Below, one piece after another: positions 11,304 to 23,510 of a stretch of 64,000 nt of DNA. This DNA comes from Ditylenchus dipsaci (lineage: Eukaryota; Nematoda; Chromadorea; Rhabditida; Anguinidae): the NCBI GenBank assembly GCA_004194705.1, contig SADC01001297.1:434001-498000 (forward strand), in the 5' to 3' direction. The notes under the pieces are model-generated. The model did no database searches. It was not told the DNA's origin and worked only from the letters and a program-made list of their open reading frames with translations. The translations under genes and the position numbers were made by a program. How positions within the stretch are numbered: the first letter of the stretch is position 1; every line of letters begins with the position of its first letter.

Positions 11304-12574
11304 ATACATGTTTGTGCTTAAAAGAAAGGCAATAACGAATAAGTTATGTTATACTTGAGGTTTCTGCAAGACATCAGATATAACTTTTCGAAAATTGCCA
11401 GAAAATTGGGCTTCAACACAAACGTGTGACACACGTCTCGGTCCCAAATACTATAAAAAGATCCCAGGTATCAAATCCTTTGTTCATTAGGCGTAATTAG
11501 AGAGATTTTAAATGGGACAGGGTTTCGTTTGTTGCAGGGTTGGCATTAGGTGGCTTTTTAGGCCAACAGGTGGCTTTTTGCACAAATTATTTTTTCACTT
11601 TTATTGCTTGTTTTCTCGTGTATTCTATCAGCGCATCTGACATTTTTATATACAGATCTAAAGACATTTTTCTTATTTGTTCAGAAATACTGAAAGCGCA
11701 TATTATCGCGAAAAACCGAAGTGATACGAACCTTTATAAAATTTACAAAAAAATAAGGTGACCTCAGATGTGGCCTGAATAACCACTTCTTGCAACCCTG
11801 GTCTGCGGTATTGTACGTCAATATTAGGTCCAGCTTTAAAAATAAGTCATTTATGGCGAACAAAGGTAGAATTGAGTACGTTTATAAAAATCCTCCAATG
11901 TTCAGTACGCATATGAAAATCCGCAAATGCGGAATACGTATATAGCGCATCCGCAAATTTAAAACTAGAGTCCGCAAGTGAATAATCCGTAACTCTGAAA
12001 TCCGTATTTGAAAATCCGCGAATGTAAAGCCTGCAAATGTGGAATCCGTAAAAAAATCCGCAAATGTGCAATCCGCAAGTGTAGGATCCGCAAGTGCATA
12101 TCCCAGGGATGATATCTCAAAATTTTGAAAAAAAGTACATTTTCCAAAAAAAAAGATTTTGGGGCCAAAAAAAAGTACAATTCCCGAAACTCAATAAAAG
12201 CGCCTTCAAACTTTTTATTTCTACACCAATGAAACACATAACACTTTTCAAACAAATAAAACAATTCAATCATATTTCTGTTACTATAGACATATGAAAT
12301 CTAAATTAACTCATACAAAATTTTTGTATGACTTTTGGTATTTTGTATCTTTTCCGCACCATAAGGTCGTGTCAAAAGTTCGGGCCGTTTTTTTCACAAG
12401 CGATGTTTGTGGTATTGTGTTTTTACCTTAGATTTTTAATAAATTTTTTAAAAGTTTACCACTCATTTTGTAGCCAAGATTTTGAGCTGCAAAATGAGTG
12501 GTAAACTTTTGATAAATTGATGGAAATCCAAAAAAAACGTAGTGCCACAAATAGTGCTTGTAATTAAATTAATA

Positions 12575-12841
12575 TTAGGTTGTTCGGAAAGTTCGCGGAA
12601 TTCTGTAATGATCCCTATTGTGTTTTTAGCGTTTTGGTTTTCGAGTTTTCTTGCAATTCTGTTGCATTTAAACCGTTTCTTTTTGTTGTTTTTTATGTCG
12701 AATAAGATTTTCATCCATATGAAATCGATCAAATCAAAATGGTTTTAAAGCAACAACGTTGCAAAAAAAATCGAAAACCAAAACACTAAAAACACAACGG
12801 GGGACCGTTACGAAATTCCGCGAACTTTCCGAACAACCTAA
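12575..12841. mobile_element. mariner-like MITE, TA target
   Basis: TIRs TTAGGTTGTTCGGAAAGTTC and complement, flanked by TA on both sides. At 267 bp it is too short to code for a transposase. TTAGGTTG starts are common among mariner elements. Confidence 0.75.
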
Positions 12842-13848
12842 TATTTAGATTTGCAGCTTTTTCTATTTAGAAATTTAGTTGATCACACTTTTCGAACTAT
12901 TGATATCAAAGTAGAAAATCATAAGGCAGCTGGAGACAGCAATACGCAGGATTCAGCCTGCAGTTCTCAGAGAAATATCTCGCCAACTCCGAAAAGTGGG
13001 AAAAGAATCAGGCAGGACCTAAAAGCCTTTTAGGCTCAGCAAAATTCGAATTAAAAACTGTGCAGCAGGCGAAATTTTTTAAAAATTCGAATGTTTTCTT
13101 ACATTTTCGGCGCCTATTCGAAAAAAAAAAGTACAAAAAAGTACATTTCTCCAAAAAAAGTACAAATCTTTTTAAAAAGTACATATATCATCCCTGGCAT
13201 ATCCCCATTTGAGAGTACGCAAATGTGTAATCCAACTGTGTGAATCCGCAAATGTGGAATCTGCATTAAAAAATCCGCAATAGAATGCTCGCCGAAATTT
13301 TCTGTCTCTGTGAGAAGTAAAGTTGTGCAGAAAATCCAGCTCTACGACTTTAATTCTTACCCTGGAAGAATAAAATTGTCAGAACTTTTTCTTTAAGTGT
13401 ACATGTTTCTATATACCAATATGTAGCCAGGATTCAAGGCATTTATTTGGGCTATTATTTGAAGAAAAGTACGAATAATGGGCAACCAGACATTTTCCTT
13501 TTTTGTAGTATTTGTCGCGCAACTTTTCCCCAATAAGTGAAAATATGACGTGCCATATTTTTCTTTAAAGGAAATTGTCGCGCGATTGTCCGACTTTTTC
13601 TCAACATTCAGACTACAAGTCGGTCTTATTTTTTTCAGAACAGCCTTCATTGTGCTATTCAAGCCGATCCTGAAAAAGTCAGACCATTTTGTGCTCAAAA
13701 AAAAAAGGATTGAAATACAAATTGTCGCGCGATTGTTGTTGAAAAGCCTGAGCATCATTTTAATACCAAACTTGTAATTAAAATGAGAAAAAGGGGTAAA
13801 AAGTAGGGTGTACACCCAGGGGGATTTGAACCTAAGAAATTTAGGTAG

Positions 13849-14103
13849 AAAAATTTAGCATTAGTATTAGCAAATGCTAAAAGAATCACAGAATGGACTG
13901 AAGAAAACAGTTTCAGTCCCCTAATTCAACTTCTTTCCTCTTCAGCTTTTAAATTTGGCAGCAGACAAGATCACCTTAAAAATGTGCACTCAGTTACACA
14001 AGTATTTTTAAAAAATTCTGAATGGGGTGGTTCTAATGTAAAAAATAATCTATTTGCTACATTTAACACTCCCACTCCCGTGCGTGACTTTTGGGACTCC
14101 TGA
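13849..14103 (+). CDS. Unassigned open stretch, possible terminal exon
   Basis: Eighty-four codons free of stops end at TGA (14101). The composition is protein-like, for example KRITEWTEENSFSPLIQLLS and later NNLFATFNTPTPVRDFWDS. There is no ATG at the start. The frame is preceded by TAG, which with the upstream tttag/gtag could form an acceptor. No partner exon or family was found. Confidence 0.3.
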   Translation, partial: KNLALVLANAKRITEWTEENSFSPLIQLLSSSAFKFGSRQDHLKNVHSVTQVFLKNSEWGGSNVKNNLFATFNTPTPVRDFWDS

Positions 14104-14520
14104 CTCAAATTTTACGCTAAACACGATGGTGTTTTCGGCTTGAAAAATGTTCGACAAAAAATTCGGCTAGAGCTCTCTGAAAATTTGAAGTTTTTAATTT
14201 CGGCTAAACTATACTTTAGTGCGGTTGCTCAAAAACGCGTTTTAAGTATTTTTTCGACGTAATTCAATGTGAAACGTTCAAAAAACATGTTTTAAGGTGT
14301 GGGAAAAACCAAAAACCGAAAAAAAAAATTTCGTGTTTTTTGGTTTTTGCCTTGGGGACCAAGGCAAATTTTTAAATTTTGATAAGATAAGCTATTTATG
14401 ATAAGACAAAGACTTCTAACTGTCCTTTTTTATATATTTTTTATTATTTTTGTTTGCTACTCTTGTTTTTTTTCTTGCTGCTTTCTGTCATCTTAACCCT
14501 TGTGCTTATTTTACCTGAAT

Positions 14521-14551
<31 letters not shown>

Positions 14552-14552
14552 T
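14521..14552. repeat. (TTTA)n microsatellite
   Basis: Eight perfect or near-perfect TTTA units. Confidence 0.9.
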
Positions 14553-14711
14553 TACAATCCAGCCCCCAATGTGCCAACTACACCTGATTATGAAGAAGAT
14601 GAACAAGACATCATCGAAGAGGCGGAATTTGATTAAATACTGTTTTTTGAAAAATGTATGATCAACTATTGAATAAAAATGAATGAACCAAAATGAAATA
14701 TAAACATGCTT

Positions 14712-14943
14712 TGATTTGCAGGGCCTACTGCATAAAAAAGTATTATGCGTGTTATATATGCATAATTTGCTTATCGAGTGTTTGGTTTCTAGGGTGCGCT
14801 TGTGTGCGCATCTCAACTCCAAGCCCCAAGCCCCTACGCCCCCGGAGGGGGCGTAGGGGGCTTGAGAGTTAGAGATGCGCACACTAGCTCACCCTAGAAA
14901 TGAATCCGAGAATAAAAACATGTAATATGCACAATATTTTTGC
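14712..14943. repeat. Hairpin-core dyad repeat, copy 4 (divergent)
   Basis: Shares TACTGCATAAAAAAG, GTGTGCGCATCTCAACTCC and the GC core (14819-14862). The loop is CCCCCGGAGGGGG rather than TTCG/CGAA, and the arms have shortened. The oldest-looking copy. Confidence 0.65.
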
Positions 14944-15479
14944 CTTGTCCGGAAATCGAACACTGTGAAAAAGACCGAAAAATACCAATTTTAGACCAAA
15001 AAATGAAAATTTTCCAAAAATTTTTTTTTTCGGTTTTTGGTTTTTTATTATTTTATTACTGAAAATTCCCGAGAATTATCCGAAATTCCGGAGGATTGTA
15101 CAGCCCTAGTCATAACTTTTTATGTATTCAACATTTTTATGATCTGTTAAATATATCTCGTAGAGAAAAAGCTGAGCTATCTTTTGCGCAGTCTTTTGCC
15201 CATGCGTTTTCAAGATTTCGGTGTTGGCGAATCCCACAGATTATAATGTCAGTCGTCTTTGTAGTCTCGATTTATTACTCCCTTGACTCAATAAAGCTTA
15301 TGCTAAAAACAAAATTGTCTAATTGTCAATACATTTATTTGGTTGAGGTCGTCACCCTATTTTATAGCAGTCGGTCAAGACTAAATATCTGCAATTTTCT
15401 ATTAATGTATTTTAGAGCACAAAGAAATTCAGTCGTTTACCATATAACAATCAACCTTGCCCTTCTAATTTAAAATATG

Positions 15480-15960
15480 GTGACGGCCTTAACCATATAC
15501 CATAACCTCTTTTATAACCTCTTTTAATCCCCAGGGGATTATTATTCAACCCCTCGAAGGGTGGGGGATTATTAGAGGGTGTGGGATTAATAGAGATGGG
15601 GGTTTATATTTCAACCTCTTCGGCGCCAAAGGCGCCGCAAATTTTTTTATACCCGAAATTCCCGAGTATAACCCGCGGTTATCTATGGGGTGTGGGCTAT
15701 ATAAGGGGTGCGGGTTATACGCGGGAATTTAGGAAAAGCATTATTTAAAAAATTGTAACTCTAATTTAGAGATTGAAATTACGTCTGCATTTCTGTCCTC
15801 CAAAAATTATTCAACTTGCTTTTATGCACATCTGGTTGGTAGGTTAATGTAAATTACAAGCGAGATGAAATTTGATAAAACTTTTGTTCACGAATTCTTG
15901 CAGAGAGTACGCATGTTCCTTGTGAATCTGCTTTCTCAGCTATGAAGGCTAAAAAAATTA
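15480..15960. other. Gene-less, remains of ACCGTAT-type MITEs
   Basis: Contains TAACCTCTTTTAATCCCC, GTGTGGGATTAATAGAG and GGGTTATACGCGGGAATTT blocks typical of the MITE interiors, but no matched pair of termini. Confidence 0.4.
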
Positions 15961-17282
15961 TAGGAATAACTTGCACTTGGGTCATTTTTTTACATTTTTT
16001 TAATTGTTTTTATGTTGTTGTCTTAAAGGGAAAGTCGTTATTTTAACTTTTTTTACCAAAATTTGAATTTTTGCCTTCAGACATCAAGTTATATGACTGT
16101 TTAAGGGTAGTATCCACCTATACTACCAAAACCATCTAAATTGTATCCGTACCATGTGGATGGTACCCAAACCACATGGATGGTACCAAACCACCTGGAT
16201 GGTACCCAAACCACCTGGATGGTACCCAAACTACCTGGAGGGTACCTAAAACTCCTATGTGGTACTTGAAACACTGAGCAGTATTTAAACTACATGGACT
16301 GTACCTAAACCTAAACCGTTTGAATAGTATCATATAAAAGAATATTGAAACACAGAAAAATTTATCATGGTTTTTGTGGAAATTTCAAAACTTTAAGTTG
16401 GCACCTTTTGAATTTAAAAGGGAATAATGGCTGTATTGGGTGGAGAAGGGAATAAAAAGGGGCTACTAATCACACAGGGGCCACTAACAAGAAGATGTTG
16501 AACATAGTTTTAAATACTGGGGCCTACCGCATAAATAAACTCTGTGATGCATACATTTTTCATGAATCCAGAGTCACTTTCGAGTGATTTGTGTCTAAGG
16601 GGGTGCACTACGTTTCACCGTCACCTATTTTCACCGTCAGCACTTTAGGACCGCTTTTCAGATCTAAATTTTCTAAAATTTTAACAGTCTTGGTACCAAA
16701 TTGTAGCCCTGAATGTCAGCTACATTTTGGTACAGTCAAACCTGGATAACCGGACACCCTGGGTGCTTGCCCAAGGTGTCCGGTTATCGGGGGTGTCCGC
16801 TTATCGGAGGTGTGGGAACCAAGACTTTGACTGAATTTTAGTAAAGCCAACAAAGATCTGAAAAAAAGGTTTGAAAAAGTTTTATCATTTTTCTGTTTAA
16901 TCTGTGGTACTAGATTGTAGAACGCTACCTCTCGGTATCAGTATCCAGGTAGCGGTACCCGGATGGTGCTTTATAGAAAATATTCAACCAGACAGTGTAG
17001 ACAAGTACTCAGATAGCAGTAATTATGCATCGTGGTCTACTTTGACTGAATTTTAGTAAAGCCAACCAAATTGACTCCTTTTCGTGTGTCGGCAAAACAA
17101 GGGTGTCGTTAAATCGTGTGAGGAATTGGGTGTGAATAATCGTGTGAGGAGTTGTGTTTCTTAGGACTAAATGTGCGATTTCACCCAGCCGAACCTCGAT
17201 ACCTGAAGTGGGTACCACTTTGCATAGTAGGTATCCGCAAATAAAAAAATTGAAAAATTTTAAAAGGAAGAAACAAACCATG

Positions 17283-18882
17283 CTATCATAAGTAGTACAG
17301 GCCGCGTATTTGTAACATCAAAAGATGCCGCTTTTTTGCCCTATACCTATGGGGCACTTTCAAAGAGACGCCCTAAACCTATGAGGCACTTTCTGATGTG
17401 GTGTGGGCGGAGCCTAAACCACTACCCTCAAAACCACCCTCAAATGAAAACACTACCCTCATATTTCAATAAAGCCTGTTATATAGTTTCTTGTATCAAG
17501 AGCAATACATTAGCTTGAAACAGTTGTCCATTTCAACATCGGAATCTTTGCACTTCTTCTGAAGCAAGACTGAAGCAAATAATCTTCGAATTTGGCCATA
17601 AAAAGAAGGCATCCGGAGCAATCATTGATAGGTATGATATTGAGAAATGATCGTATCCGTATTTGTAAGCGAAGTAAAGAGAGGGTTCATGACTGCTGTT
17701 TCGAAACTCTATAACTGGTCTTGCCTGGTACGTAACCAACTTTCTATTACATGGAGAGGATCACTGCCAAACGTACATGGCGTCTCTGCAAAAAGATGGA
17801 ATCATTCGAAAAGAAGTCCGAACAGGTGAAAGACTGAACAGTCTTTTTCCAGGTAAACTCACTGCATGTCTCTATTTCAAACCGACAATACTTACAGTTA
17901 TAATATCTTTCCCAAAAATCAAACAGAAAGACTGAGAATTATCTGAAAGCTTATTCAAAGAATTCATATTGAACACCGTTTCTGAAACATTATTGTCAAA
18001 TACCATAGAGTATGAAGCAGGTGGAAGCCCTACATCAATATCTCCTCTCAGAAAATTATGCTGATACCTAGCCTCGAGCGTAAACGCGCAGTATTAGTAG
18101 GAGGCCTGGCATTTACAGGCCTCTTTGTTCTTTGCTCTGAGGCTAAGAATGTACAGTTCGGATCATATGTCAGACTGACATTAGTATCTTTCATTTGATA
18201 AGATACAAAAGATTAAGTAAAATTGCACTTGATAATTGTGGATGCATTTTTGTTTTGTAAATTTGTTTTTCATTGTACACTTATATAAAGATATCAACAT
18301 TTATTGTACCAAATCACATGTAAATTTACAATTCATTTATTTACATTAGCCAATTTCTTGGTTTCATCATAACACTGCATGTTATGAAAACAGCAGTTTT
18401 TTTTGGTTCAAAAGGAAAAAAGAGAAAAAAATAGACACAAAAGAACCGCCAAAAGTAAACAAAAGAAATAAAGAATGATTGTAAATGCAAAAGAAAGTGA
18501 CCACTCTGATAAAAATGGGCGGAGTGACAATTTTTTGAGGGTAGTGCTTTTGGTTTTAAGGGGAGTGCTTTTTTTTGGTTCAGAGAAGAAAAAAAGAGAG
18601 AAAAAAAGACACAAAAGAACCGCCAAAAGTAAACGAAAGAAATATAGAATGATTGTAAATGCAAAAGAAAGTGACCACTCTCATAAAAAATGGGCGTAGT
18701 CACATTTTTTTTGAGGAGAGTGCTTTTGGTTTTGAGGGGAGTGGTTTAGGCTCCGTCCACACCACATCAGAAAGTGCCTCATAGGTTCAGGGCGTCTCTT
18801 TGAAAGTGTCCAATAGGTATGGGGCACAAAGGCGGCATCGTTTGATGTTACAAATACGCGGCCTGTACTACTATCATATGCA
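17283..18882. mobile_element. 1.6-kb TIR element nested in the pogo element
   Basis: Inverted ends of about 150 bp start TAGTACAGGCCGCGTATTTG and include ATGGGGCACTTTCAAAGAGA. CTATCATA is found outside both ends (8-10 bp TSD with one mismatch). No complete transposase frame. Confidence 0.6.
18402..18745. repeat. Two-copy direct tandem repeat, about 178-bp unit
   Basis: The purine-rich block with GACACAAAAGAACCGCCAAA and GTGACCACTCT recurs immediately (18402-18579 and 18580-18745). It lies inside the 17283-18882 element. Confidence 0.75.
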
Positions 18883-19811
18883 AAATCGTTTGGGCAATTG
18901 GCCGTAATCATAGTCGGGGTCAACATTTAGGGTCGACATTTTTTTTTAATTCAAAAAATGTTCATATTTTTTAAAATATTTTGATATTTATGACACTAAG
19001 GCAGACCCTAATTTGTACAATATGCAGGGTGTCCGTTTATCGAGGGTAATTTTTATAAGACGGGACCGGGATTAGAGTGTCCGGTTATCAGGGGTGTCCG
19101 CTTATCGGGGTGTCCGCTTATCCAGGTTCGACTGTACTACAAACTCTGAAAAAATAAAAAAATTTAGAACTAAACTTTAGAAGGCGCTCAATCTCACACT
19201 TTTTCATCACGGTAGAACGCAGGGTGAGCGTCTTTTATAGTTTAGAACTAAAATTTTTCGTTTTTTTTTTTAAATTGTAGCACCAAAATGTAGCTGACAT
19301 TCAGGGCTACAATTTGGTACCAAAACTTTTAAAAATTTCGAAAAATTTAGACCTAAAAAGCGGTCCTAAAATGCTGACGGTGAATTTATTGAACGGTGAA
19401 AATAGTGACGGTGAAAATAGGTGACGGTGAAAATAGTGACGCTGAAAATAGGTGACGGTGAAAATAGTGAACGGTAAAAAAAGTGACGGTGAAACGTAGT
19501 GCACCCTGTCTAAGGTATGTGGGCGTGCGCATCTGAACTCGAAGCACCCTGCGCCCCGAAGGGGGCTTGGGGGCTTGAGAGTTAGAGATGCGCGCACTCA
19601 CTTACCTAAGACATGGTTCCGAGAAGTAGGCTTGATCATAAAATGCATATAGAGTCTATTTTTGCCACGGCCCGAGTTGAAAAACATGGTAAGAGTCAAA
19701 GAATACAAACATTTACTGTTTTTTTATTATTTTGGCAAAAATTGGCCCCTAATTCTGAATAATGTCCTCTTTTTACTTCAGATAATTTAAAAGGCGCCAA
19801 TTTAAATTTTG

Positions 19812-20514
19812 GACCCTACCGGAGTATACCCCCCCAAATGAAATTTTTTTTTAAAGTGTTTTTAAACACCCTATATCGACCCAAAATTGCCTCGGGAGTT
19901 CAAAAAAGACATTATTTTTGAGTTCTGGTTAATAAAAAATTGAGTTTTGGACATTTTGAAATTTCGACCATTTGCCTGTTTTGGCATGTTTTGGTCACTG
20001 GAGCTGGGCAAAAATAGTCTCTAAATGCATTTTTGTTCAAGAGTCTTCTCGGAATTATGTCTAAGGTAAGTGAGTGCGCGCATCTCTAACCAACCAAGCC
20101 CCTGCGCCCCCGAAGGGGGCGCAGGGGGCTTGGTTGCTTGGGGTTGAGATGCGCACACCCACATACCTTAGACGCAAATCACTCGAAAGTGACTCTGGAT
20201 GCATAAAAAATGTATGCATACCAGAGTTTATTTATGCGGTAGGCCCCAGTCAACAAAACTATGTTCAACATCTTCCTTTTCACACTAAATTGGCCCTTTT
20301 TGGTCCTTTCCCACCCTAATATGGCCCTAAATCCCTTCAAAAATGGTCAAAATAGGTATATTTGGGTGGTCCCAAAACTCAATTTTTTATTGACTAGAAC
20401 ACAAAAATAATGCCTTTTTCGAGCTTCTGAGGCAATTTTAGGTCGATATAGGGTGTTTGGAAACACTTTAAAAAAAATTTCATTTGGGGGGGGGGGGTAT
20501 ACTCCGGTAGCGCC
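19812..20514. mobile_element. hAT-type foldback with hairpin core, 8-bp TSD
   Basis: AAATTTTG is duplicated at 19804-19811 and 20515-20522. Termini are GACCCTACCGGAGTATACCC on the left and the complement of GGCGCTACCGGAGTATACCC on the right. The arms fold back over nearly the full 703 bp. Hairpin-core copy 6 (19975-20280; GC core about 20096-20133, loop CGAA) is at the exact centre. Confidence 0.85.
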
Positions 20515-21021
20515 AAATTTTGAAATTTTAAATTAAATTAAAAAAATTGTCGGGCTTTTTCAAGAAATCAAGAATGATAAATACTAATATGAGTTTATCT
20601 CCTATATATTTCAATTTTTCAATCTTGTTAAAAACATTAAAGGAGGAAATGTGAAATGAAATGAACTCTGTGAAATGAAAAGCAATTTAAAACATTTTCG
20701 AACTTGTGACCGTGATGCGGTGAATTTTCACTTGATTTTTCATTTTTTTCATGTCACAGGTTCGATATCATCTGCCTGCATGTTTAATTTTTTTTAGATT
20801 CTTGAAAAAATACTCTCCAGGTCGTTTGAGTACCCTTCAGAGGCCTTAAAGCACCATCCTGATAGTCAGAGCAGCATACAAGTGGTTTGGGTACCATCCA
20901 GGTGGTTAGAGCCTATCCGGATAATACAAGCAATATTTAGATGGTTTGGGTACCATCCAGATGGTACGGATACAATTAAGATGGTTTTGGTAGTATAAGG
21001 TGGATACTACCCTTAAACAGT

Positions 21022-21781
21022 GGCACTTGTGCACTTGGGGGGGGGGCCTCTTTTTTAGTCGACTGTGAACAGGGTTCGAACGCCTCTTAAGTGTTTCTTA
21101 TACGCTAAAAACGATAAAAAAGTACTTTCCAAACAATTTCCGCACTAAAAAGTTGGATTTTTGAAAAAAATTTGGTTACCAAAGGTCAACCGATTGCCTT
21201 GGTCCCCAAGCTAATTATACCATAAAGGGTACCTAGATATTTTTAAAAAGACCGAAAAGATGGGATTGAACATATTTTTGTTAGCTGGGGCCTACCGCAT
21301 AAAAAAACTCTGGTATGCATACTGTTTTATGCATCCAGAGTCACTTTAGAGTGATTTGGGTCTAAGGTATGTGGGTGTGCGCATCTCAACCCCAAGCAAC
21401 CAAGCCCCCTGCGCCCCTTCGGGGGCGCAGGGGCTTGGTTGGTTAGAGATGCGCGCACTCACTTACCTTAGACATAATTCCGAGCAAGACACTTGATCAT
21501 ACATGCATTAGAGACTCTTTTTGCCAAGCTCCAGTGACCAAAACATGGTAGGATACCTTAATATAAGATATTTCACCTTAATGCACAATATTTTAGCTTG
21601 GGGACCAAGGCAATCGGTTAACCTTTGGTAACCAAATTTTTTTCAAAAATCGAACTTTTTAGTGCGGAAATTGTTTAGAAAGTACTTTTTTATCGTTTTT
21701 AGCGTATAAGAATTACTTAAGAGGCGTTCGAACCCTGTTCACAGTCGACTAAAAAAGGGGCCCCCTAAGTGCACAAGTACC
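21022..21781. mobile_element. hAT-type foldback with a different TIR and the same hairpin core
   Basis: TAAACAGT is duplicated at 21014-21021 and 21782-21789. Termini are GGCACTTGTGCACTTGG and the complement of GGTACTTGTGCACTTAGG. Inner arms carry GATTGCCTTGGTCCCCAAGC and complement. The centre is hairpin-core copy 7 (21245-21545; core about 21395-21440, loop TTCG). 760 bp, non-coding. Confidence 0.85.
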
Positions 21782-22009
21782 TAAACAGTCATATAACTAG
21801 ATGTCTGAAGGCAAAAATTCAAATTTTGGTAAAAAAAGTTAAAATTAACGACTTTCCCTTCAAGACAATAACACGAAAAACACTAAAAAATATGTGAAAA
21901 AACCCCTAAGTGGAATTGAAATTGTTTGAGATGAAACTTCAATGTTCAATGCGATCAAGTTTACGTTTGTCAAAAGATTATCATTGAGATTTAACAAGTA
22001 AATTAACTA

Positions 22010-22095
22010 ATAACGGCAGCCCAGCCGCCTTAAAAAATTACGGGAGGGGGGGGGTGATTATTAGAGGGTGGGGGATTAATAGAGGTTATACGGTA
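22010..22095. mobile_element. Right part of an ACCGTAT-type MITE
   Basis: A G-run, GATTATTAGAGGGTGGGGG and ATTAATAGAGGTTATACGGT end directly against the broken frame at 22096-22303. Confidence 0.45.
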
Positions 22096-22303
22096 AGTGC
22101 CATTTTCAATAAGTTTGTTGAAAATGTGCACCTTCAAGGCATCGAACTTCAGGGGAGTGTCATCATATCGAACTCCCTGTAAAAGTGCTGTCCTTGTCAG
22201 TCACTCTTCACAAATCTCAGCATAAGTAGTAAAAACAAGCGGCCAAGTTGTCTCAATTTGGCCAGTGACGGCCAATATTTGCCTTCTTTCATGATGTTTT
22301 TAT
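22096..22303 (-). pseudogene. Broken protein-coding stretch, unknown family
   Basis: The minus-strand frame reads HHERRQILAVTGQIETTWPL, then meets one in-frame TGA, then continues LTRTALLQGVRYDDTPLKFD and ALKVHIFNKLIENGTYR before running into the MITE terminus at 22095. The protein-like composition on both sides of the single TGA suggests a truncated gene or transposase fragment. No family recognised. Confidence 0.35.
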
Positions 22304-22332
22304 GCTCTTCTTCTTATTCCTCTGTCCATGTC

Positions 22333-22704
22333 AGGGCTGCAGCCGGGTTCTGTTTTTCTGCTCCTAGTTTTTTGTGTTTCTCACTTCTGTTTTTCTGTTT
22401 CTGTTGTTTCTGTTGTTTCTGTTAGAAAAAAACAGGAAAAGTATGAGCAGGAGTCAAAGACATTGATGGGTACAAAGTTCCCCTAAAAGGGTTTTAGACC
22501 AATTTTTTGAGCTTGTTGTGTCGTTTTTAGGCTGGATAACCATGTTTCAAGTGGAGGGCGGACCTTTTTCGAACAATTTTTTCGACCTAAATTGACTTTA
22601 TGTTTTTCTGTATTTTTTTCTATTTTTCTGCTTCTGGCTATCGAGAAAAATACCGTTTTTCTGTTTTGCTGCTTTTTCTAAATAAAAATTGCCGCAGCCC
22701 TGGC
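22333..22704. mobile_element. hAT-like MITE with TTCTGTTTTTCTG interior
   Basis: Termini CAGGGCTGCAGCCGG and complement-like GCCGCAGCCCTG enclose a TTTCTGTT-iterated interior. The flanking octamers do not match well, so the class is a guess. Confidence 0.45.
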
Positions 22705-23432
22705 ATCTATGAAAACCACTTCACCCAAGGTCATCATGTCCATCACCCAGCCTCGTGAGTTTATTGTAATTTTTTGAATTTTTTGCTGATGCTCTACTCA
22801 TTTCAATTGCAACACCAACAATCGCCTCTCTTTATTCGCACGCACACTCACAAAATGCATTAAAAGAAGCAGTGTCAGTAGGAGGAGGACACGTGGAGCA
22901 CACCATATAGTCAAATCAATGATGAATACAGTTTTCCAGAGAGACTTAAAACAGCGTCAGCTGTAATAGCTGGTGTCAAACACCAGATAACCGGGAGCCA
23001 ATCAAAAATGAATAAAAGACATAGACATATTGAACAAAAACACAACCAAGTTCCAGAGCTAGCCAATAGAATCTTTTAAGCCATACTACATACAAATCAC
23101 CGTCTTTTTAATGTCTTTGGTAGGAAAATGTAAATTTTTACAAAATTTATGCTCTGTCAACAACCAGTATCCAAATCTTTTTTACAGCGGCTTAAATCAT
23201 AGTGCTCATTTCGCCAATGCAAATTAGAGACAACACGTCTATGAACACGTAACAATAGAGGAAAATTCGGGGTGCATAAAATGTGTGTTTGGAATGTAAA
23301 TTGAAGTGGATGCAAATGTGGTGGGTGGGCATGCATACTAGTCATGGTCAATAATGATACAAAACAACTAAGGGGTCAATTAGAGGGGGGGGGGTGAATA
23401 AATATATGTATGTGTGTGACGCTTTACTGGCC

Positions 23433-23510
23433 TTATGGAGACATAATGTTCTTTTTGCTGCCAGAGTTGGGAGACTCGATGAAGTTCGGGTTCTGCACCT
23501 CAATGTCGCC
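23433..23510 (-). CDS. NPDC1/CAB-1 homologue, terminal exon
   Basis: Acceptor CACATTTCAG, then GDIEVQNPNFIESPNSGSKK, then NIMSP and a TAA at 23433-23435. It matches the known ending of the family (APTG-EVxNPxF) in phase 0. Confidence 0.85.
   Translation of the reverse strand, partial: GDIEVQNPNFIESPNSGSKKNIMSP

Larger units (their letters stand above)
10071..13310. mobile_element. Large minisatellite-TIR element (GCGGATTTNNA family)
   Basis: The left end (10071-10260) has iterations of TGCGGATTCCACATT preceded by GTCGAAATTTTGGCGAGC. The right end (13200-13306) carries the same iterations inverted, then GCTCGCCGAAATTTTCTG. A third inverted block lies at 11880-12110. Inside are a hAT MITE (11025-11303), a mariner-like MITE (12575-12841) and an ACCAGGTGG minisatellite (10520-10720). 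No TSD was found, so the boundaries are approximate. Confidence 0.5.
16733..19134. mobile_element. pogo/Tc1-like element with GTGTCCGSTTATCG iterations, TA target
   Basis: Starts CAGTCAAACCTGGATAACCG and ends in the complement of CAGTCGAACCTGGATAAGCG, with TA on each side. Subterminal GTGTCCGCTTATCGG repeats occur at both ends. Scraps of sequence at 17530-17830 look weakly protein-like but contain stops and cannot be assigned. Confidence 0.75.
16601..19506. mobile_element. MULE-like element with TTTTCACCGTCAC minisatellite TIRs, 9-bp TSD
   Basis: Termini are GGGTGCACTACGTTTCACCG and complement. Behind them are iterations of a 15-bp unit, ACTATTTTCACCGTC (many on the right, 19380-19500, fewer on the left). 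TGTCTAAGG is duplicated at 16592-16600 and 19507-19515, a 9-bp duplication as in Mutator-like elements. The interior is occupied by a pogo-type element. The short sibling at 27641-28171 has the same ends. Confidence 0.85.
16494..19690. repeat. Hairpin-core dyad repeat, copy 5, split by insertion
   Basis: The left half (16494-16600) runs from GAACATAGTTTTAAATACTG to GTGTCTAAGG. The right half resumes at TCTAAGGTATGTGGGCGTGC (19509-19690) and includes the GC core at about 19545-19580 (loop CGAA). The interruption is exactly the element 16601-19506 with its 9-bp duplication. Confidence 0.85.
15985..21890. mobile_element. Outer 5.9-kb minisatellite-TIR element carrying a nest of insertions
   Basis: The left arm (about 15985-16330) and right arm (about 20820-21021 plus 21782-21890) are inverted copies. 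They share GTTGTCTTAAAGGGAAAGTC, a shared AAGGGTAGTATCCACC motif, and a roughly 20-bp tandem unit ACCTGGATGGTACCCAAACC (left, about 16140-16250) against its complement (right, about 20870-20980). The right arm is split by the element 21022-21781. No coding frame of its own was found. Confidence 0.55.

Noticed and set aside
15096..15473. 125-codon plus-strand ORF
   Set aside because: No recognisable family, no splice partners, composition close to AT-rich chance sequence. Left unannotated rather than called a gene.
16604..16660. Telomere- or centromere-like satellite
   Set aside because: The short repeats are inverted at both ends of elements with target duplications, so they are TIR components.
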